DNA from: Druceiella hillmani
Taxonomy: Eukaryota; Arthropoda; Insecta; Lepidoptera; Hepialidae
Reading direction: 5' to 3'
DNA: 64,000 bases
NCBI GenBank assembly: GCA_039881145.1
Contig: JAYKKI010000066.1
Location: 12,541,501 to 12,605,500 of the forward strand
Made by a program: the position numbers and the translations under genes. The notes beneath the pieces are model-generated. The model ran no database searches. It saw nothing but the letters and a program-made list of their open reading frames with translations, and had not been told where the DNA came from. The number at the start of each line of letters is the position of its first letter. The stretch's first letter is position 1. Shown here piece after piece: positions 26,127 to 37,860 of the stretch.

Positions 26127-26514
26127 ACAAATTTGCAAACACGAAATTTGAAGTCAATGTTAAGTGAAATGTGGCACTCATGTGGTATGTGTGAATGTGA
26201 ATGCCAGAGAAGAAAAAAAGTCGATTTGGCGTCTATAAAATACAGAAAAAGAGATAAATAAATTATTTTGAAAAGATAAAGCTATGGCTTTATCGATACT
26301 AACACATTAAATAGAAGTGCTTGTATCTGATTTTAAGAACCTTAGTTTTTTATTTTAAAATTAAAAGTTTTGGTTAAGTACTTTAATTACACAATACCCA
26401 ACTACTAATAATATTTTTTTTAAATCTTTATACAAAAAGCTGGACTGATGGGTTCCACGTAATTAAACAAGTGTCAGAAAAGTATGTCTTCATGATCACA
26501 ACTCCACTTGCTAA

Positions 26515-26757
26515 CTAGAGTGAATAATGAGCCACCACACCACTAGGAGAACAAGTTGGGATAACTTCACATTCTGCAGATATTAAACGCTGAGCAATCT
26601 TATTTAAAACAAATTGGAGTTTTATTTCATCGGGTTTGTCAATTACTACCATATATTTACCTGGTGGTAAACAGACTTTCTTGACTTCTCTTACACTATA
26701 AAATAATGGCCTTTTTTCTGCTTTTATATGCAACTCGTGGGTTCGAAGTCTATATCA
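26515..26757 (-). CDS. Unidentified 80-codon frame, faint calpain domain III resemblance
   Basis: Open on the minus strand from about 26757 (after an upstream TGA) to TAG at 26515-26517. There is no convincing ATG start, so if real it is an exon or a fragment. Codon use is balanced and the residue mix looks protein-like: 'RPLFYSVREVKKVCLPPG' then 'KYMVVIDKPDEIKLQFVL'. The 'REV' followed by 'LPPG.Y.VV' pattern recalls the beta-sandwich (domain III) of calpains, which reads roughly 'REV...F.LPPGEY..VPST', but the 'PST' part and all flanking calpain motifs are missing. Treat function as unknown. Confidence 0.3.
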
Positions 26758-29700
26758 TAGGCCAGAACCTCGTCACTTGTCTAGCAACTTTACTACTCCT
26801 GTTCATTCTAGTATGGATCACTGAATTTCTCAGGATTTTCACTGACCTCTTGGATATATATGCTCTGCTTGCCTAAGAGTCCAGAGGATATCGCAGCAGC
26901 AATTATAATTTCTTTTAGGTCGACGTTTGTTTTACCAAACGGCCTACACGTCCATGTTTGATTTTAGAATTTCAGTTTGTCTTGTGTATAGTCTATTTTT
27001 TAGAACCAAATGGTCCGAATGATCAAGTGAATGCTTTTGCGAAATTGTAGAATACAATAAATGTTACGTTCTAACTCTTTGGTCACTTAGAACTAGTCGA
27101 TAAAAATGTGTTCCGGTTTCACTTACAATCCTCCCGTTTATCCAAAAGTTTTGAAGAAAATTGGAGGGCTAGAACTTTGACATCCTACGCAGACAGCTTT
27201 CGTACCAAGATTTCAGTGACGTAATGTCACGAAACTTGAAGTAAACTTAGAAAGGGCATCGTCACGGTGATCCTTTGAATGTTTCACCCGTCTTCGAATA
27301 GGTCCTATTATGGCATTTTTAACTGCCTTTTGCAAACAAATTAAAAGGAAATAAATGTGCAAAATGGAGCAATAAATATTGTATTTACGTGTCTATTACC
27401 TGAACAAAATGTGGCTCGGGCAGAAGACGAAAGTTTTATTATTGTCTTTTAAATTAGAACAATAAAAATGGAAATTTTTCAAGAATTACGTCGCTCTTCT
27501 CCTAACTAAAATGTGAATGATATTTGGATATTAGAAACAAATAGTTTTTACTCTTGGTAATCGCATATATCTTCACACCAACTTTTAAAAACAACTTATT
27601 AGACGCTATCGTGTTGGTAGCAGAGTGTACTTGACCAAATTGTCGTAAGCACTTACACCGGTTATCAACGTTTGAAACGCAGATCAAACAATATCTGTCA
27701 ATGTTATCAGTAACTAATGCTGTATGTAACTACAGTAACGTTTTTAAGAAGTGTTATCATAACTTTCTTCAACTACTTTGTTTTAGGTGAAACAGAATGC
27801 AACATTCTGAACGAGGTGATCTTATTTGGCAATGAATATTGAGTGGAATAATTTGGTACGCTATTTCTTAAAGTTTTTTTTCTCGAATTTTCTATTCATA
27901 ACAATTAAATAATTACGAAATAAAAAAATTTCGGATACGGAAAAATATATTATTTCTAAGTAATAAAGCCTAAAACAATAAACGTCAGATTATTTTCATT
28001 TTATATTTTGGAGAGGAATTCGAAAAAAAAACCTACTATAACTAATATCATTCATATGAATACATTAACCGATAAGATAATAATCATTCAATTGTCTTCC
28101 GAGAACGCGATATATTAGCTGTTTCAAGTTAATAGAAAAAAATCCTGAATATTAAACTGATTTTTCATAAGTATCACAATTGTTAATTTTAGATCATTTT
28201 TCATATTATGTCCCTTAGAAATACTAGTGAGCATTAAAATATCATATTACTCCAGCATAACTTAACGAGCCAGCACTGAAAGCGAATATGTACTCGCATT
28301 TTTTTGTGTTTATTTTAACCACATTATTTTAGGAACTTAATTAGGTCTAGAATATCCTTTTGTGCTATTTATAAACCGTGATTTCAAGGCTATATATTTT
28401 TAAAAAATTACTTAAATTTTGAAGATATTTCATTATTACTTGCAGAGAACCATTAACATACAATTAGAAATCGCACTTCATAGGTTTTTATTTACTTTTA
28501 AAATTTTACGTTTTCATTGTTTCTCATTTTTCCTTTCCTCAGCATGATCTATTACAAACTTTAATTTTTCACTGATTCAATATATTTATGTATTTACCAC
28601 TTATTCTATTACTCAATGAAATCCTAAAAATATGAAAATTTAATGAAGCTATTAGGGTGCAAATAACTTAAAAATTCTTGTCAAACCGTAAATAATAACA
28701 TATTTCTATTATTTACTCTTGCTGCTATTTGATTTCATACCGTACATCGAATTAATCATATGTTTCTCTGCTATCATTCGAGTACAATTTATAATCTAAT
28801 ATGCAAAATCTTTGATTTAAGTTTAACTATAAAATGGCATAAGTCGTTTTTCGAAAGTAACATAACTTTGTGAAATAAGGTGTTGCCAATTTCAGATTAT
28901 AAAATGGATTCATGCACACAAATCAAACTAGTCTGAACTCGAAGAATGGCTGTCCCGTTAGCCCTTGGAAATTTCCCGTGCCCACCTCTTATTTCTATTA
29001 CCAAATTCACCTGTATGTAAACAAAGGACTCAATGAAATAATTAAAATGAAGCCAAACATAATAAATAGGTGGTACTGTTAGCTATTAAGAAGTACATAT
29101 GACCTCTTCCAACCTCCATGAATTTATTTTTTCGGTATGGTATTGTTCTATTTTCATCAGAATTGCTTGAGTTTTTAAAGTTTAACATCGGTACGATAAT
29201 TAGAAGTGGGTAAAAAGCCGTTTGCTAGATTTTTTCATGGTTACATATAAGTGAAATCAAATGTTAAAAATCCTAATAAAAGGACATAATTAAAACTGAA
29301 ACCAAAACAACCATCAAAAATGAAATATATTGTAGTTGCAGCTTTTTTTATGAAACTTGTATTTACGATGCATATGCCATATGAACCAGATGGCCATTTG
29401 CGCTACTCTTATTCCCTGATGTTAATCGTTCAGGTTAAACTTCTAAAGTGGGCGCTTTAGGAAAATTTTTATATTAAGAATTAATAACTTGTGACCAAAA
29501 AAAACAATTTTAAGATCACTTCTCAACATAAAAGTGCTTTATGTATAGAGTTGGTTGATGAGAAGACAGTAGAGAAACACATATGGAGAAATATACGAAG
29601 GATAGGGAATAAGGGACATAGAAAACAGAGAGAGCAGGATAAGAGAGAGAAAATTATGTACGTAAAGGGCGCGAAAAGCAAAAATATTCCTTGTAAAGAA

Positions 29701-29811
29701 ATGTTCATATGTAAGCAATATTCGCTACCAACTGCGGTAACGATATCCATATTGGTGCGCAATAATTTTATAGTTTATATATAAGCAGTATTTGCTAACC
29801 GCTCTCGGTAG
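26758..29811. other. Intergenic DNA, nothing recognised
   Basis: 26760-27300 is somewhat less AT-rich than the rest, but frames are short and broken. From 27300 onward the sequence is ordinary AT-rich DNA. Frames at 29491-29784 on both strands cross a purine-rich 'AGAGAGAGCAGGATAAGAGA' patch and are judged non-coding. Confidence 0.4.
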
Positions 29812-29825
29812 TATATATATACATA

Positions 29826-29862
<37 letters not shown>
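29812..29862. repeat. (TA)n microsatellite
   Basis: TA tract directly left of the pogo copy 1 terminus. It fits the TA target preference of this transposon superfamily. Confidence 0.9.
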
Positions 29863-29866
<4 letters not shown>

Positions 29867-29869
<3 letters not shown>

Positions 29870-31409
29870 GAATTACTGTTTAATTACTGTTCACTGGACG
29901 TAGGTACGGGGGAAGAAGTACATTGAAGGGACTTCTTACCCCGTAAGAGTCGTCCTTTACGTTTTGTCGCACTTACCTATAGATTTGTTAATTAATTAGT
30001 GTCTCATTTTTGTTTTTCAGAATGCGAAACTAAGAAAAGAAGACTAGTAGAGGTACCACACCACTTCATATTATTAAATTAGCTGCAGATGAGGTGAACA
30101 GAGGAGGGAAAAAATTATGTCGAGCAGCAAAATACTATAATATTTGCAGAAAGGCTCTAAAAAGATTTATTATTCGTTATAAGAAAGACCCTGACAATGT
30201 ACGCTTTGGATATCTTTGAACACGTCAAGTTTTTACTCAGGAACAGGAGAACAGTTTATGCAAATACTTACTCATGCTTGCGCAAGTGTTCCATGGAATA
30301 GAACCAAAAGTGCGTCGCTTGCCATATGACTGTGCGATTAAGTACACAATTGCTGTACCCGATTCCTGGAAAGAAACTAAAATGGCGAGGAAAGATTGGA
30401 TGACGGCCTAAAAAGGAATTCCTCATTATACATCCAAAAACCTGAAGCCACGAGGAGTCTCAGCAGATCAACTTCATTCAACCGGGTCAACTTGCAAAAC
30501 TATTTTGATAATTTGGCTGAAGTGATGGACAGATTTAAATTCCCAGCTTCATCAATCTGGAATGTAGATGAAACTGGGCTATCAACAGTGTTGAGACCAA
30601 CAAAGATAGTTGCTGCAAAAGGCAAACGAAACGTAGGCTCTGTTACATTTGGAGAAAGAGGCAGCAACGTCACTACAATAGTGACGTTGGTGCCTCTTTC
30701 TAGTTGGTAGTAGTCTCGGCTACAGGTTCTCATACCCCCCCGATGTTCATTTTTCCTCGGAAAAATTATCAGGACCACTTTGTTCGTAATGGCCCATCAG
30801 ATTGCATTGGAAAAGCTAATCCAAGCGGATGGATCACAGATGAAGAATTTTATTGCTTCGTACAGCATTTCATCCAATATGTAAGACCATCAAAAGACAC
30901 TCCGATTCTTCTTCTACTGGACAACCACTCGTCACATTTGTGTGTGAAAATACTTGATTTGGCAAAGGAATATGGCGTAGTTATGTTATCTTTTCCAACC
31001 CATTGCTCACACAAATTACAATCCCTAGACGTTTCCGTATTTGGTCCGTTCAAAACTTATTTATCTGGAGCTCAAGATTGTAGGATGAAAAGCAATCCGA
31101 AAAAAACCTTGTCAATATATAACATCCCATCACTTATTCGCACTGCATTACCTATGGCTCTCTCACCTGTTAATATTGTCAAGGGGTTTTAGGCCTCAGG
31201 AATAAATAGTATTTTTTGAAGTTCAAATATTAGGTGGTCTTAACAAATGATGAATAAAATAAGATCCAAACAGAAATTTAAATATAATCTAATTAGTGAT
31301 CAGCCGTGAAATACAAAGCAACTGCATAACCCAATTCCTGGAGCAGAAATGGAGAAAAAGTATCAGGGCTGGGCGCGTCTCGAAATACTTTGTTAAACAG
31401 TAATTCTGT
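29867..31409 (+). mobile_element. pogo/Tigger-type DNA transposon, copy 1
   Basis: Exact 17-bp inverted repeats, 'ACAGAATTACTGTTTAA' (29867-29883) and its complement (31393-31409), enclose a broken pogo-type transposase, and (TA)n lies outside both ends. From 29889 onward the sequence matches the inverted copy 2 (32864-34323) almost base for base until about 30735. The 17-bp termini are not present in copy 2, so either copy 1 uses different ends or its pogo core sits inside another small element. A 15-bp hairpin with one mismatch at about 29904-29945 is also shared with copy 2. Confidence 0.7.
30022..31192 (+). pseudogene. pogo/Tigger-type transposase (DDE_1 superfamily), broken
   Basis: Residue order matches pogo-type transposases. 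An N-terminal CENP-B/psq-like helix-turn-helix ('RAAKYYNICRKALKRFI') comes first, then a linker, then the catalytic core with 'WNVDETGLST' (first Asp), 'LLLLDNHSSH' (second Asp) and 'LQSLDVSVFGPFK' (third acidic residue). ATG at 30022 follows a 'TTTTTCAG' run. Breaks: a stop at 30031-30033, a TGA near 30218, a 4-bp deletion near 30409 relative to copy 2, and a 26-bp inverted duplication at 30653-30701 that shifts the frame before 'VVVSATGSHTPPMFIFPRKN'. The protein would cut and paste the element in the nucleus; this copy cannot. Confidence 0.85.
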
Positions 31410-31495
31410 ATATATATATATGTATATATATATATCATAATCATTATCATTATATACATATATATATTAAAAATAAATTTAAATTGTTTATGAAT

Positions 31496-31577
31496 ATATT
31501 ACACGCAATATGAAAAATAATATATTTTCAATATATGACATATTACACGCAATATGAAAAATAATATATTTTCAAGT
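31496..31577. repeat. Tandem duplication, 44-bp period
   Basis: 'ACACGCAATATGAAAAATAA' then 'TATATTTTCAA' begins at 31501 and again at 31545, preceded each time by 'ATATT'. The copies are nearly identical. Confidence 0.85.
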
Positions 31578-31677
31578 ATGTGCGCAATCCAAAGCTTTAA
31601 CACACTTGTAAACAATCACATGCATGTTATTGAATGCTTTTACGGCTGTTCACATTTGATCTATACTCTAAATAATT

Positions 31678-31893
31678 CGTTGCCGTGGTGTGTTGGGTTG
31701 ATCACAAGGCACACGGCCTTTGACGATGCGGCGCACCGCGGCGACCCGGGTTCGATTTCCGGCCGTTCGTCGAACGGGGCTGGACTGGTGTTGTGGTTGG
31801 CTATAAGAGATTGCTCTCGTAGCAATAAGTCCACCATATGTATCAATTAGATACCAATAGATATCATTAAAGTAGGTAAATAAATAAATAATA
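31678..31893 (+). mobile_element. tRNA-derived SINE
   Basis: The head is GC-rich and tRNA-like. A box A-like 'GTGGTGTGTTGGGTTGATCA' lies near 31685, and a box B-like 'GGTTCGATTTCC' (31749-31760) follows 'GCGACCCG'; together they form an internal RNA polymerase III promoter. A unique body ('GGGGCTGGACTGGTG') follows, then the tail 'GAGATTGCTCTCGTAGCAAT' and 'AAGTCCACCATATGTA' (31807-31842), ending in (AAAT)n near 31880-31893. The tail matches the LINE end at 52621-52660, which suggests the partner whose reverse transcriptase mobilises it. No clear target-site duplication is seen. Confidence 0.75.
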
Positions 31894-32863
31894 CTAATGT
31901 TTTTCTGTTTGTGTGGCTTGATTGGAACGTCAATTTTATAATATTGTCAGAATCATTTAAGCATCCAATATTTAGACTTTTTTATTTTATTTTAATTTAT
32001 TATTTAGTAGGTGGGATCTTCACACAGCGCAACATTGGGTATGAGGTTCCCAAGGGAATAGTCGGTTTAATTTAACTCCCAAATACTTGGAACAATTGGT
32101 TTCTTATAAAGCCAAGTTTTTGAAAAATAAAACTAGCTACTGGTACCTCGGTGAAGAGCGCGAAAATTTGAAAGGTGATTTTCATAATTGTTACTTACTC
32201 TCATGGCATCATAATTTTTACTTTTCTCAAAATTTTGGTTTCAAGGCTGAAGCCTATTTTCAAAAGCTCACCCACTATGACTTTATACACTCACAATTAA
32301 TTCAACATAGAGAAATGTTTGGCTATATAATACTTATCTGCTATACAGAATATTATCGAGCTAAAATGCAATGACCAAACGAAACCAAAAAGATCATCAT
32401 GCAAAAATTTTCTAGAAGGCGTTCTCGTTAAACACACAAAGATGCATTTATATTGTAATATGTAGTCTTTTCTTCCATTTACGCTGTGACTGTCACAGTT
32501 TTACTCATATATTTCGTCACGAATAATTCCTCTTGAATACCATCAGTAAGTACGAAATACTATATAGTCTGTATAATATACTAATCAAATATGATTTCTC
32601 TTTTTAGATAGTCATGAAGCTTTTTGATATTCTAAAGCTTTTCTTAAACTACATCTAAATTGTTAATTAAATTCCCTAATGTTTTTTGTTTGTATCTATA
32701 TACGTTGGGTCTGACGTACAAGGATGTTACTCGTTTACTTTTTGATAATAATAAATAATTTATTTAATATAAATTTATTACTAATTTATCCCCCATCGTA
32801 AAGAAGACTATAAAAGTAAGGTTAATCATTTCCAATTATCAGATTAAAATTTAAAATGTTCTA
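31894..32863. other. Intergenic DNA, one unassigned frame
   Basis: A 95-codon plus-strand frame (32087-32374, TTG-initiated) contains 'FLKNKTSYWYLGEERENL' and a His/Tyr/Phe-rich remainder. No family was recognised and no ATG start fits. The rest is AT-rich without motif. Confidence 0.35.
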
Positions 32864-34323
32864 GTAGGGTAGGGTGGGGCTAATAGTCCCATTGTTCACT
32901 CTAAAACTAATAATTCCTAAAATCGAGCATTTTCTTACAAGCAAAATTATTGCAAGAAATTTCACACAATTCAGCTTAACATCCAAATACATAGAAGTGC
33001 GATTATTTATTTGGTTTGGGAAAAAAATTGCATAAAAGCTGAAGATGAATTCTGAACTTCTTGCTCCTATAGCGGGGTAAAAAGTCCATTCATTGTAATG
33101 GCTAATTAATAAGGTAATTACGATCATAAGATTAATAAAATTTCATTATTGTCATATCCATATGTTTTTATATTATATACGGGGGGTGTGAGAACCTGTA
33201 GCCGAGACTGCTACCAACTAGAAAGAAGCACCAACGTCACTATTGTAGTGACGTTGGTGCCTCTTTCTCCAGATGTAACAGAGCCAACGTTTCGTTTGCC
33301 TTTTGCAGCAACTATCTTTGTTGGTCTCAACACTGTTGATAGCCCAGTTTGTTGATAGCCCAGTTTCATCTACATTCCAGATTGATGAAGCTGGGAATTT
33401 AAATCTGTCCATCACTTCAGCCAATTTATCAAAATAGTTTTGCAAGTTGACCCGGTTGAATGAAGTTTTTGGATGTATAATGAGGAGTTCCTTTTTAAAA
33501 AGGCCGTCATCCAATCTTTCCTCGCCATTTTAGTTTCTTTCCAGGAATCGGGTACAGCAATTGTGTACTTAATCGCACAGTCATATGGCAAGCGACGCAC
33601 TTTTGGTTCTATTCCATGGAATACTTGCGCAAGCATGAGTAAGTATTTGCATAAACTGTTCTCCTGTTCCTGAGTAAAAACTTGACGTGTTCGAAGATAT
33701 CCAAAGCGTACATTGTCAGGGTCTTTCTTATAACGAATAATAAATCTTTTTAGAGCATTTCTGCAAATATTATAGTATTTTGCTGCTCGACATAATTTTT
33801 TCTCTCCTCTGTTCACCTCATCTGCAGCTAATTTCATAATATGAAGTGGTGTGGTACCTCTACTAGTCTTCTTTTCGTAGTTTCGCATTCTGAAAAAGAA
33901 AAATGAGACACTAATTAATTAACAAATCTATAGGTAAGTGCGACAAAACGTAAAGGACGACTCTTACGGGGTAAGAAGTTCCTTCAATGTACTTCTTCCC
34001 CCGTACCTACGTCCAGTGATTTGCAATTTTATAACATAAAAACGGTTAACAATAGATAAAATTTATTAGCATGCATTTATGATGTGAAGCGATGTTATAA
34101 AATAAATTAAAAGACATAGTTTTTTTACTTTTAGGCGAAAAAAATTTCGATACCTCTGTTACTCGCATGTGCATACCGAGCGGACTGACGACTTGCGGCA
34201 ACGCGCTTGCCCCTCCCCCCGCGCTCAATCGTGTGATTCATTTGTTTCTAGCGTTGTTCAATACTAAGATATTTATGTTGGGACTTCTTACCCGCCGGAC
34301 TTTTAGCCCCGCCCTACCCTACC
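32864..34323 (-). mobile_element. pogo/Tigger-type DNA transposon, copy 2, internally truncated
   Basis: Terminal inverted repeats are 'GTAGGGTAGGG' then 'TGGGGCTAATAGTCC' at 32864-32890, and the complement ending 34323 with 'GGGCGGGGCTAAAAGTCC'. TA dinucleotides lie at the edges. The transposase reads on the minus strand from 33888. Homology with copy 1 runs from 34018 down to about 33180, then stops inside a C run ('ACCCCCC'), so the second half of the catalytic core is deleted. The motif GGGG(C)TAARAAGTCCC recurs near both ends and may be a transposase-binding unit. Confidence 0.75.
33200..33888 (-). pseudogene. pogo/Tigger-type transposase, N-terminal half
   Basis: ATG at 33888 opens 'MRNYEKKTSRGTTPLH', the start that copy 1 has lost to a stop. 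The helix-turn-helix region ('CRAAKYYNICRNALKRFI') and the second DNA-binding part ('VPDSWKETKMARKDWM') are intact up to about 33460. A 31-bp deletion relative to copy 1 then shifts the frame, giving a terminator near 33412. Further along, 'WNVDETGLST' (first catalytic Asp) is followed by a 15-bp tandem duplication of 'ACTGGGCTATCAACA' (about 33340-33370) and the same 26-bp inverted duplication as in copy 1 (33220-33268). The second and third catalytic residues are absent. Confidence 0.85.
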
Positions 34324-37300
34324 TAACAAACAATTCGAAACTTAAGTACAATACTTCGTATAACTTTTTCAAGCTTTATTTTTTAATAATGGAAATATTT
34401 ATCTAAATATCGCATTATGGTCAAAGGAATATTAAACCAAATAGAAAATGACAACATCAATTCATGTGAGCCATCTATTGCTATTAAACACAACTGCTTC
34501 GTCAGTCACGCCGACTGCATGCGTATGCGACCGTAGATGTAATCGTGTCATGGCGTTATCTTATTTTATTACTTTTGAAAATTAATTATTATTAACAAAT
34601 TTAAAAAAAAATGGTTGTCAATTTGTGTGCATGTATAATTTATATGACAATACTCAAATAGCTTGTAATTTATATAAAGTAATTAAAAAAGTAATTTTTA
34701 TGTAACAAAAGGCAATTATAATATGTAGATACAATGTCACTATACTACATAGATAGGTCAAGAATAATTCGAAATTAAGATGGCTTAATTATTTCGACTT
34801 CATTCTGTGCCAATTAGTTTTCATTTTTTCACTGTATCGCGAGGTTGCGTATTTAAAATTGTCGGCGTTGGTAAGAAGATTATGCAAGAACGGTAAAAAA
34901 AGGTAAAGATTAAAAAAAAATAAATTTATCTTAAAACACTATAATCTACGGCATGTTTTCGATAATTGTTTACCCTGTTCTCGTATCTTATATTATTTCA
35001 GTTTAAAATATTTATTTATTACTTTAGTGCAAAATTGGTAATGTGCAAGATATATAAAAAGACACCAACTCATTCGGGATTACATTTAAATTCTATCTGA
35101 TCACATAAGAAAACACGAATTTTTGACAACTCTGGCACAATACAATTCAAAGATTATATACCGAATATTAATAAATCATCTTCAATTACGTTTTGCTTTC
35201 CTGTTTTATTGACCGTTACAAAAAGTTCCTATCTAGTTGTACTTTCCTTTTGAAAATTAATAAAATATTTGACACGATTAATTTAAACTGGTTTTAGAGA
35301 GCGATAAGACAATGTCGAGTTGTTTGCAATAAGGAGTTTTAGAATTTTTTTTCTCTCATATATTACTCTTAGATATAAATTATCACCATACTACACAAAT
35401 TTCATCAAAATCCGTCCAGTGAATTTTGCTTGATTGACGCCCAAAATAAGAGACAGACACGTAGACAAAAATTTTAAAAAAAGTTTTTCTGGTTTCCATT
35501 ATCATTCTAAACGCTAAATTTTTAAAATATTTTCCATATTCAGAATTCACTCTATTGCAGTTTTGTTATATGTTTAGATAATTATTATTTGGTAGGTTAA
35601 CTATCTCAAAGAGCTCTTCAGACGCACGTACACACAAACACGCATATACATATTTATGTATATGCGAGTATGTGTGTGTGTGTGTATACGTATATATGTA
35701 CATACATGGCGTACTTGAAATTTTCAACTGATAAAATACTACTTTTTTCTTTTGTCTGCGAAATCATTTTTCACTACTTATACTTGACAAACTGGAAAAT
35801 GATTTTAATAACTTACAACATAGTAGACACTGCTCACAATAATTAAAAACACAACGTGTGTGTAAGCATGTATGTCTTTCATGTATATGCTTTGTCAAAA
35901 AGTATATGCGTTGGCTGTATTTAATCACTAATAACTCAAACCTATGAACATTTTATACTTACATTTCCAGTTTTATCTTTATCGGTTCGGCAATTTTTAA
36001 TTTATTGAAGTGACAAACAGATGGAATGACAAACAGATGGATGAATACTAATTAATTTTGCTTCTAAGGTTTCCAATTTTTCCGGCCCATACTCATCAGT
36101 AGATTTTCAAAAACCAAAACAAAGAAAAATGAATGTTTATAAAAAAAATAATGTTTGAAAATAAGTCCTTAGAAGGTTAGAATGATAGTGGCTGAAAATA
36201 CAACTGTTTTCTTGATAAATAACAAAAAATACGAATGAGGAACGATTATAATTAACTAAAGGTAAGATATATCAACTTTTTTTAAATTATCGAACTGTAA
36301 TTTAAACATACATTTACTATACACTCCAGCATTTTTTGGCTGTTTTCAGAATAAATATACTCACGAGGATCAAAAAATCAACTGAAACAAAAGTCTGTTA
36401 ATTTCGCCATTTAGCACTGTTTCTATTGGAACATTTTTCAGTTGCTATGGACCTGTCCTTACAAAGAAATATAAGGGAAATAAAATACATGCATAAGTCT
36501 ATTTAGTACAAAACTGAAAAATCCATAAGCTTTTCTACGAATAATTTCTATCCATTTGGTTATTCTCTTTCTTTAGCCGGAAAGTATAAATTATTTTATT
36601 AAATTGTACATCACTTTCTGGAAATTATGTATTTTTTGTAGAGTACTTTAATTTAAAATTTTATATGGCAATGATATGGAATGAAATCAAGTTTGTAGTC
36701 AGGATTATTCATGTCATAATAACAAGAGAAATTGTTTCGTAATTTGGGAATAAGAAAGCAGATTTTCATATAAATCACTTTCGTATATTTCTTGTTATTA
36801 ACGATAAGGAAAGTGACGATGTATGTGAATAGTTTAATAAAACAATTATTGTCAATCGGTAATTTAAATATATGTATTTATAAATATGTATCATATTTTA
36901 TAGTAGATCCAATTTTTAACCAAAAATATTGCAAAGCTCAATATTTTGTTGCGTTATATACCGATAATTGATTTGTGATATGAGAAGAAAGTCAAATAAA
37001 TGTGTTACTATAAAATAGTTTAAATAAAAATCATAAAGTGATACTGATGTGACAGTTTCCAGTATTTTCCACACACAGTTTCATCAATTTTCAATAGACT
37101 ATTCATATTTTTTTATTATCGTCTTATTACGTGCAGATATTTTAAGAGCAAATAACCATTTTCACAATTAAATAAAATAATTAACACAAGCAGACTTAAG
37201 ATATTTGTTAATTGCAAACAACTTCGCGTAGTGAAGAAAATTGTGGTAAAAAATAAAAGACGCCTGTAATTGGAACGACATTCTAGAGATAATATTATAT

Positions 37301-37764
37301 TGTAGCCCTATTAAATAAGTGAGAATAGACTAAAATTGTTTAATTATACCCGATATAATTAAATGTCTCAACAAGTTTAAATATTATTCTAGACTGTGGG
37401 TTTTGTTAGATCTACAAGCTTCTGCCAGCAGATTCTAAAATTAACTTAGCCTATAATTAACACGTGGTAAAAATTTAATGTGTGCATAACTGGTCAAAGA
37501 TTCAAGACTATAAAAAAGCAATGTTGTCATATAGTTTACATAATTAAAACGCAATTTAGTTTAAAGCAATATAGGTTTAATGGTTACATCGGACCGTATA
37601 ATTTTAAACAAAAACAGAGAGTATCGACAATTTAAATTGACATTGAAATTGAATACCGTTTACTAAGTGCAGTATTTTGCCACAAATTATTTAATCAGAC
37701 ATTTATTTATGCAATAAATATATGCTGACTTTTTTTATGATTATATCGATTTTATCCATATTAT
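34324..37764. other. AT-rich intergenic DNA with minor repeats
   Basis: Contains a segment at about 35395-35470 ('ATCAAAATCCGTCCAGTGAA') resembling the tail of common insect interspersed repeats. Also present are a short (TG)n at about 35669-35690 and a 16-bp tandem pair 'ATGACAAACAGATGGA' near 36010-36045. No gene is seen. Confidence 0.45.
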
Positions 37765-37860
37765 TTTTAATCGATTTCAAAAAAAGAGGTGGTTCTCAGT
37801 TCGACAGTATTTTTTTTCCTGTGTATTAACTTATATCTCCGACAGTTATCAATTAATTTA
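37765..37860 (+). repeat. Dispersed repeat of the 'CGA.TTCAAAAAAAGAGG' type
   Basis: 'ATCGATTTCAAAAAAAGAGG' followed by 'TGGTTCTCAGTTCGACAGTA' and a T run matches, from memory, the 'ACCGACTTCAAAAAAGGAGG...GGTTCTCAATTCG' repeat frequent in lepidopteran genomes. Only the first 100 bp or so is recognisable. Confidence 0.45.

Noticed and set aside
29523..29784. Overlapping frames on both strands near 29.5-29.8 kb
   Set aside because: They cross a purine-rich low-complexity stretch and mirror each other; no motif on either strand.
30500..30778. Minus-strand frame over the pogo copy 1 transposase
   Set aside because: It is the antisense shadow of the transposase core.
31749..31760. True tRNA gene
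   Set aside because: Only promoter-like boxes are recognisable; no cloverleaf or acceptor stem can be drawn, and the body and tail are those of a SINE.
32087..32374. 95-codon frame as a real gene
   Set aside because: No ATG start, no recognisable motif and only compositional openness; kept as a note in the intergenic entry.
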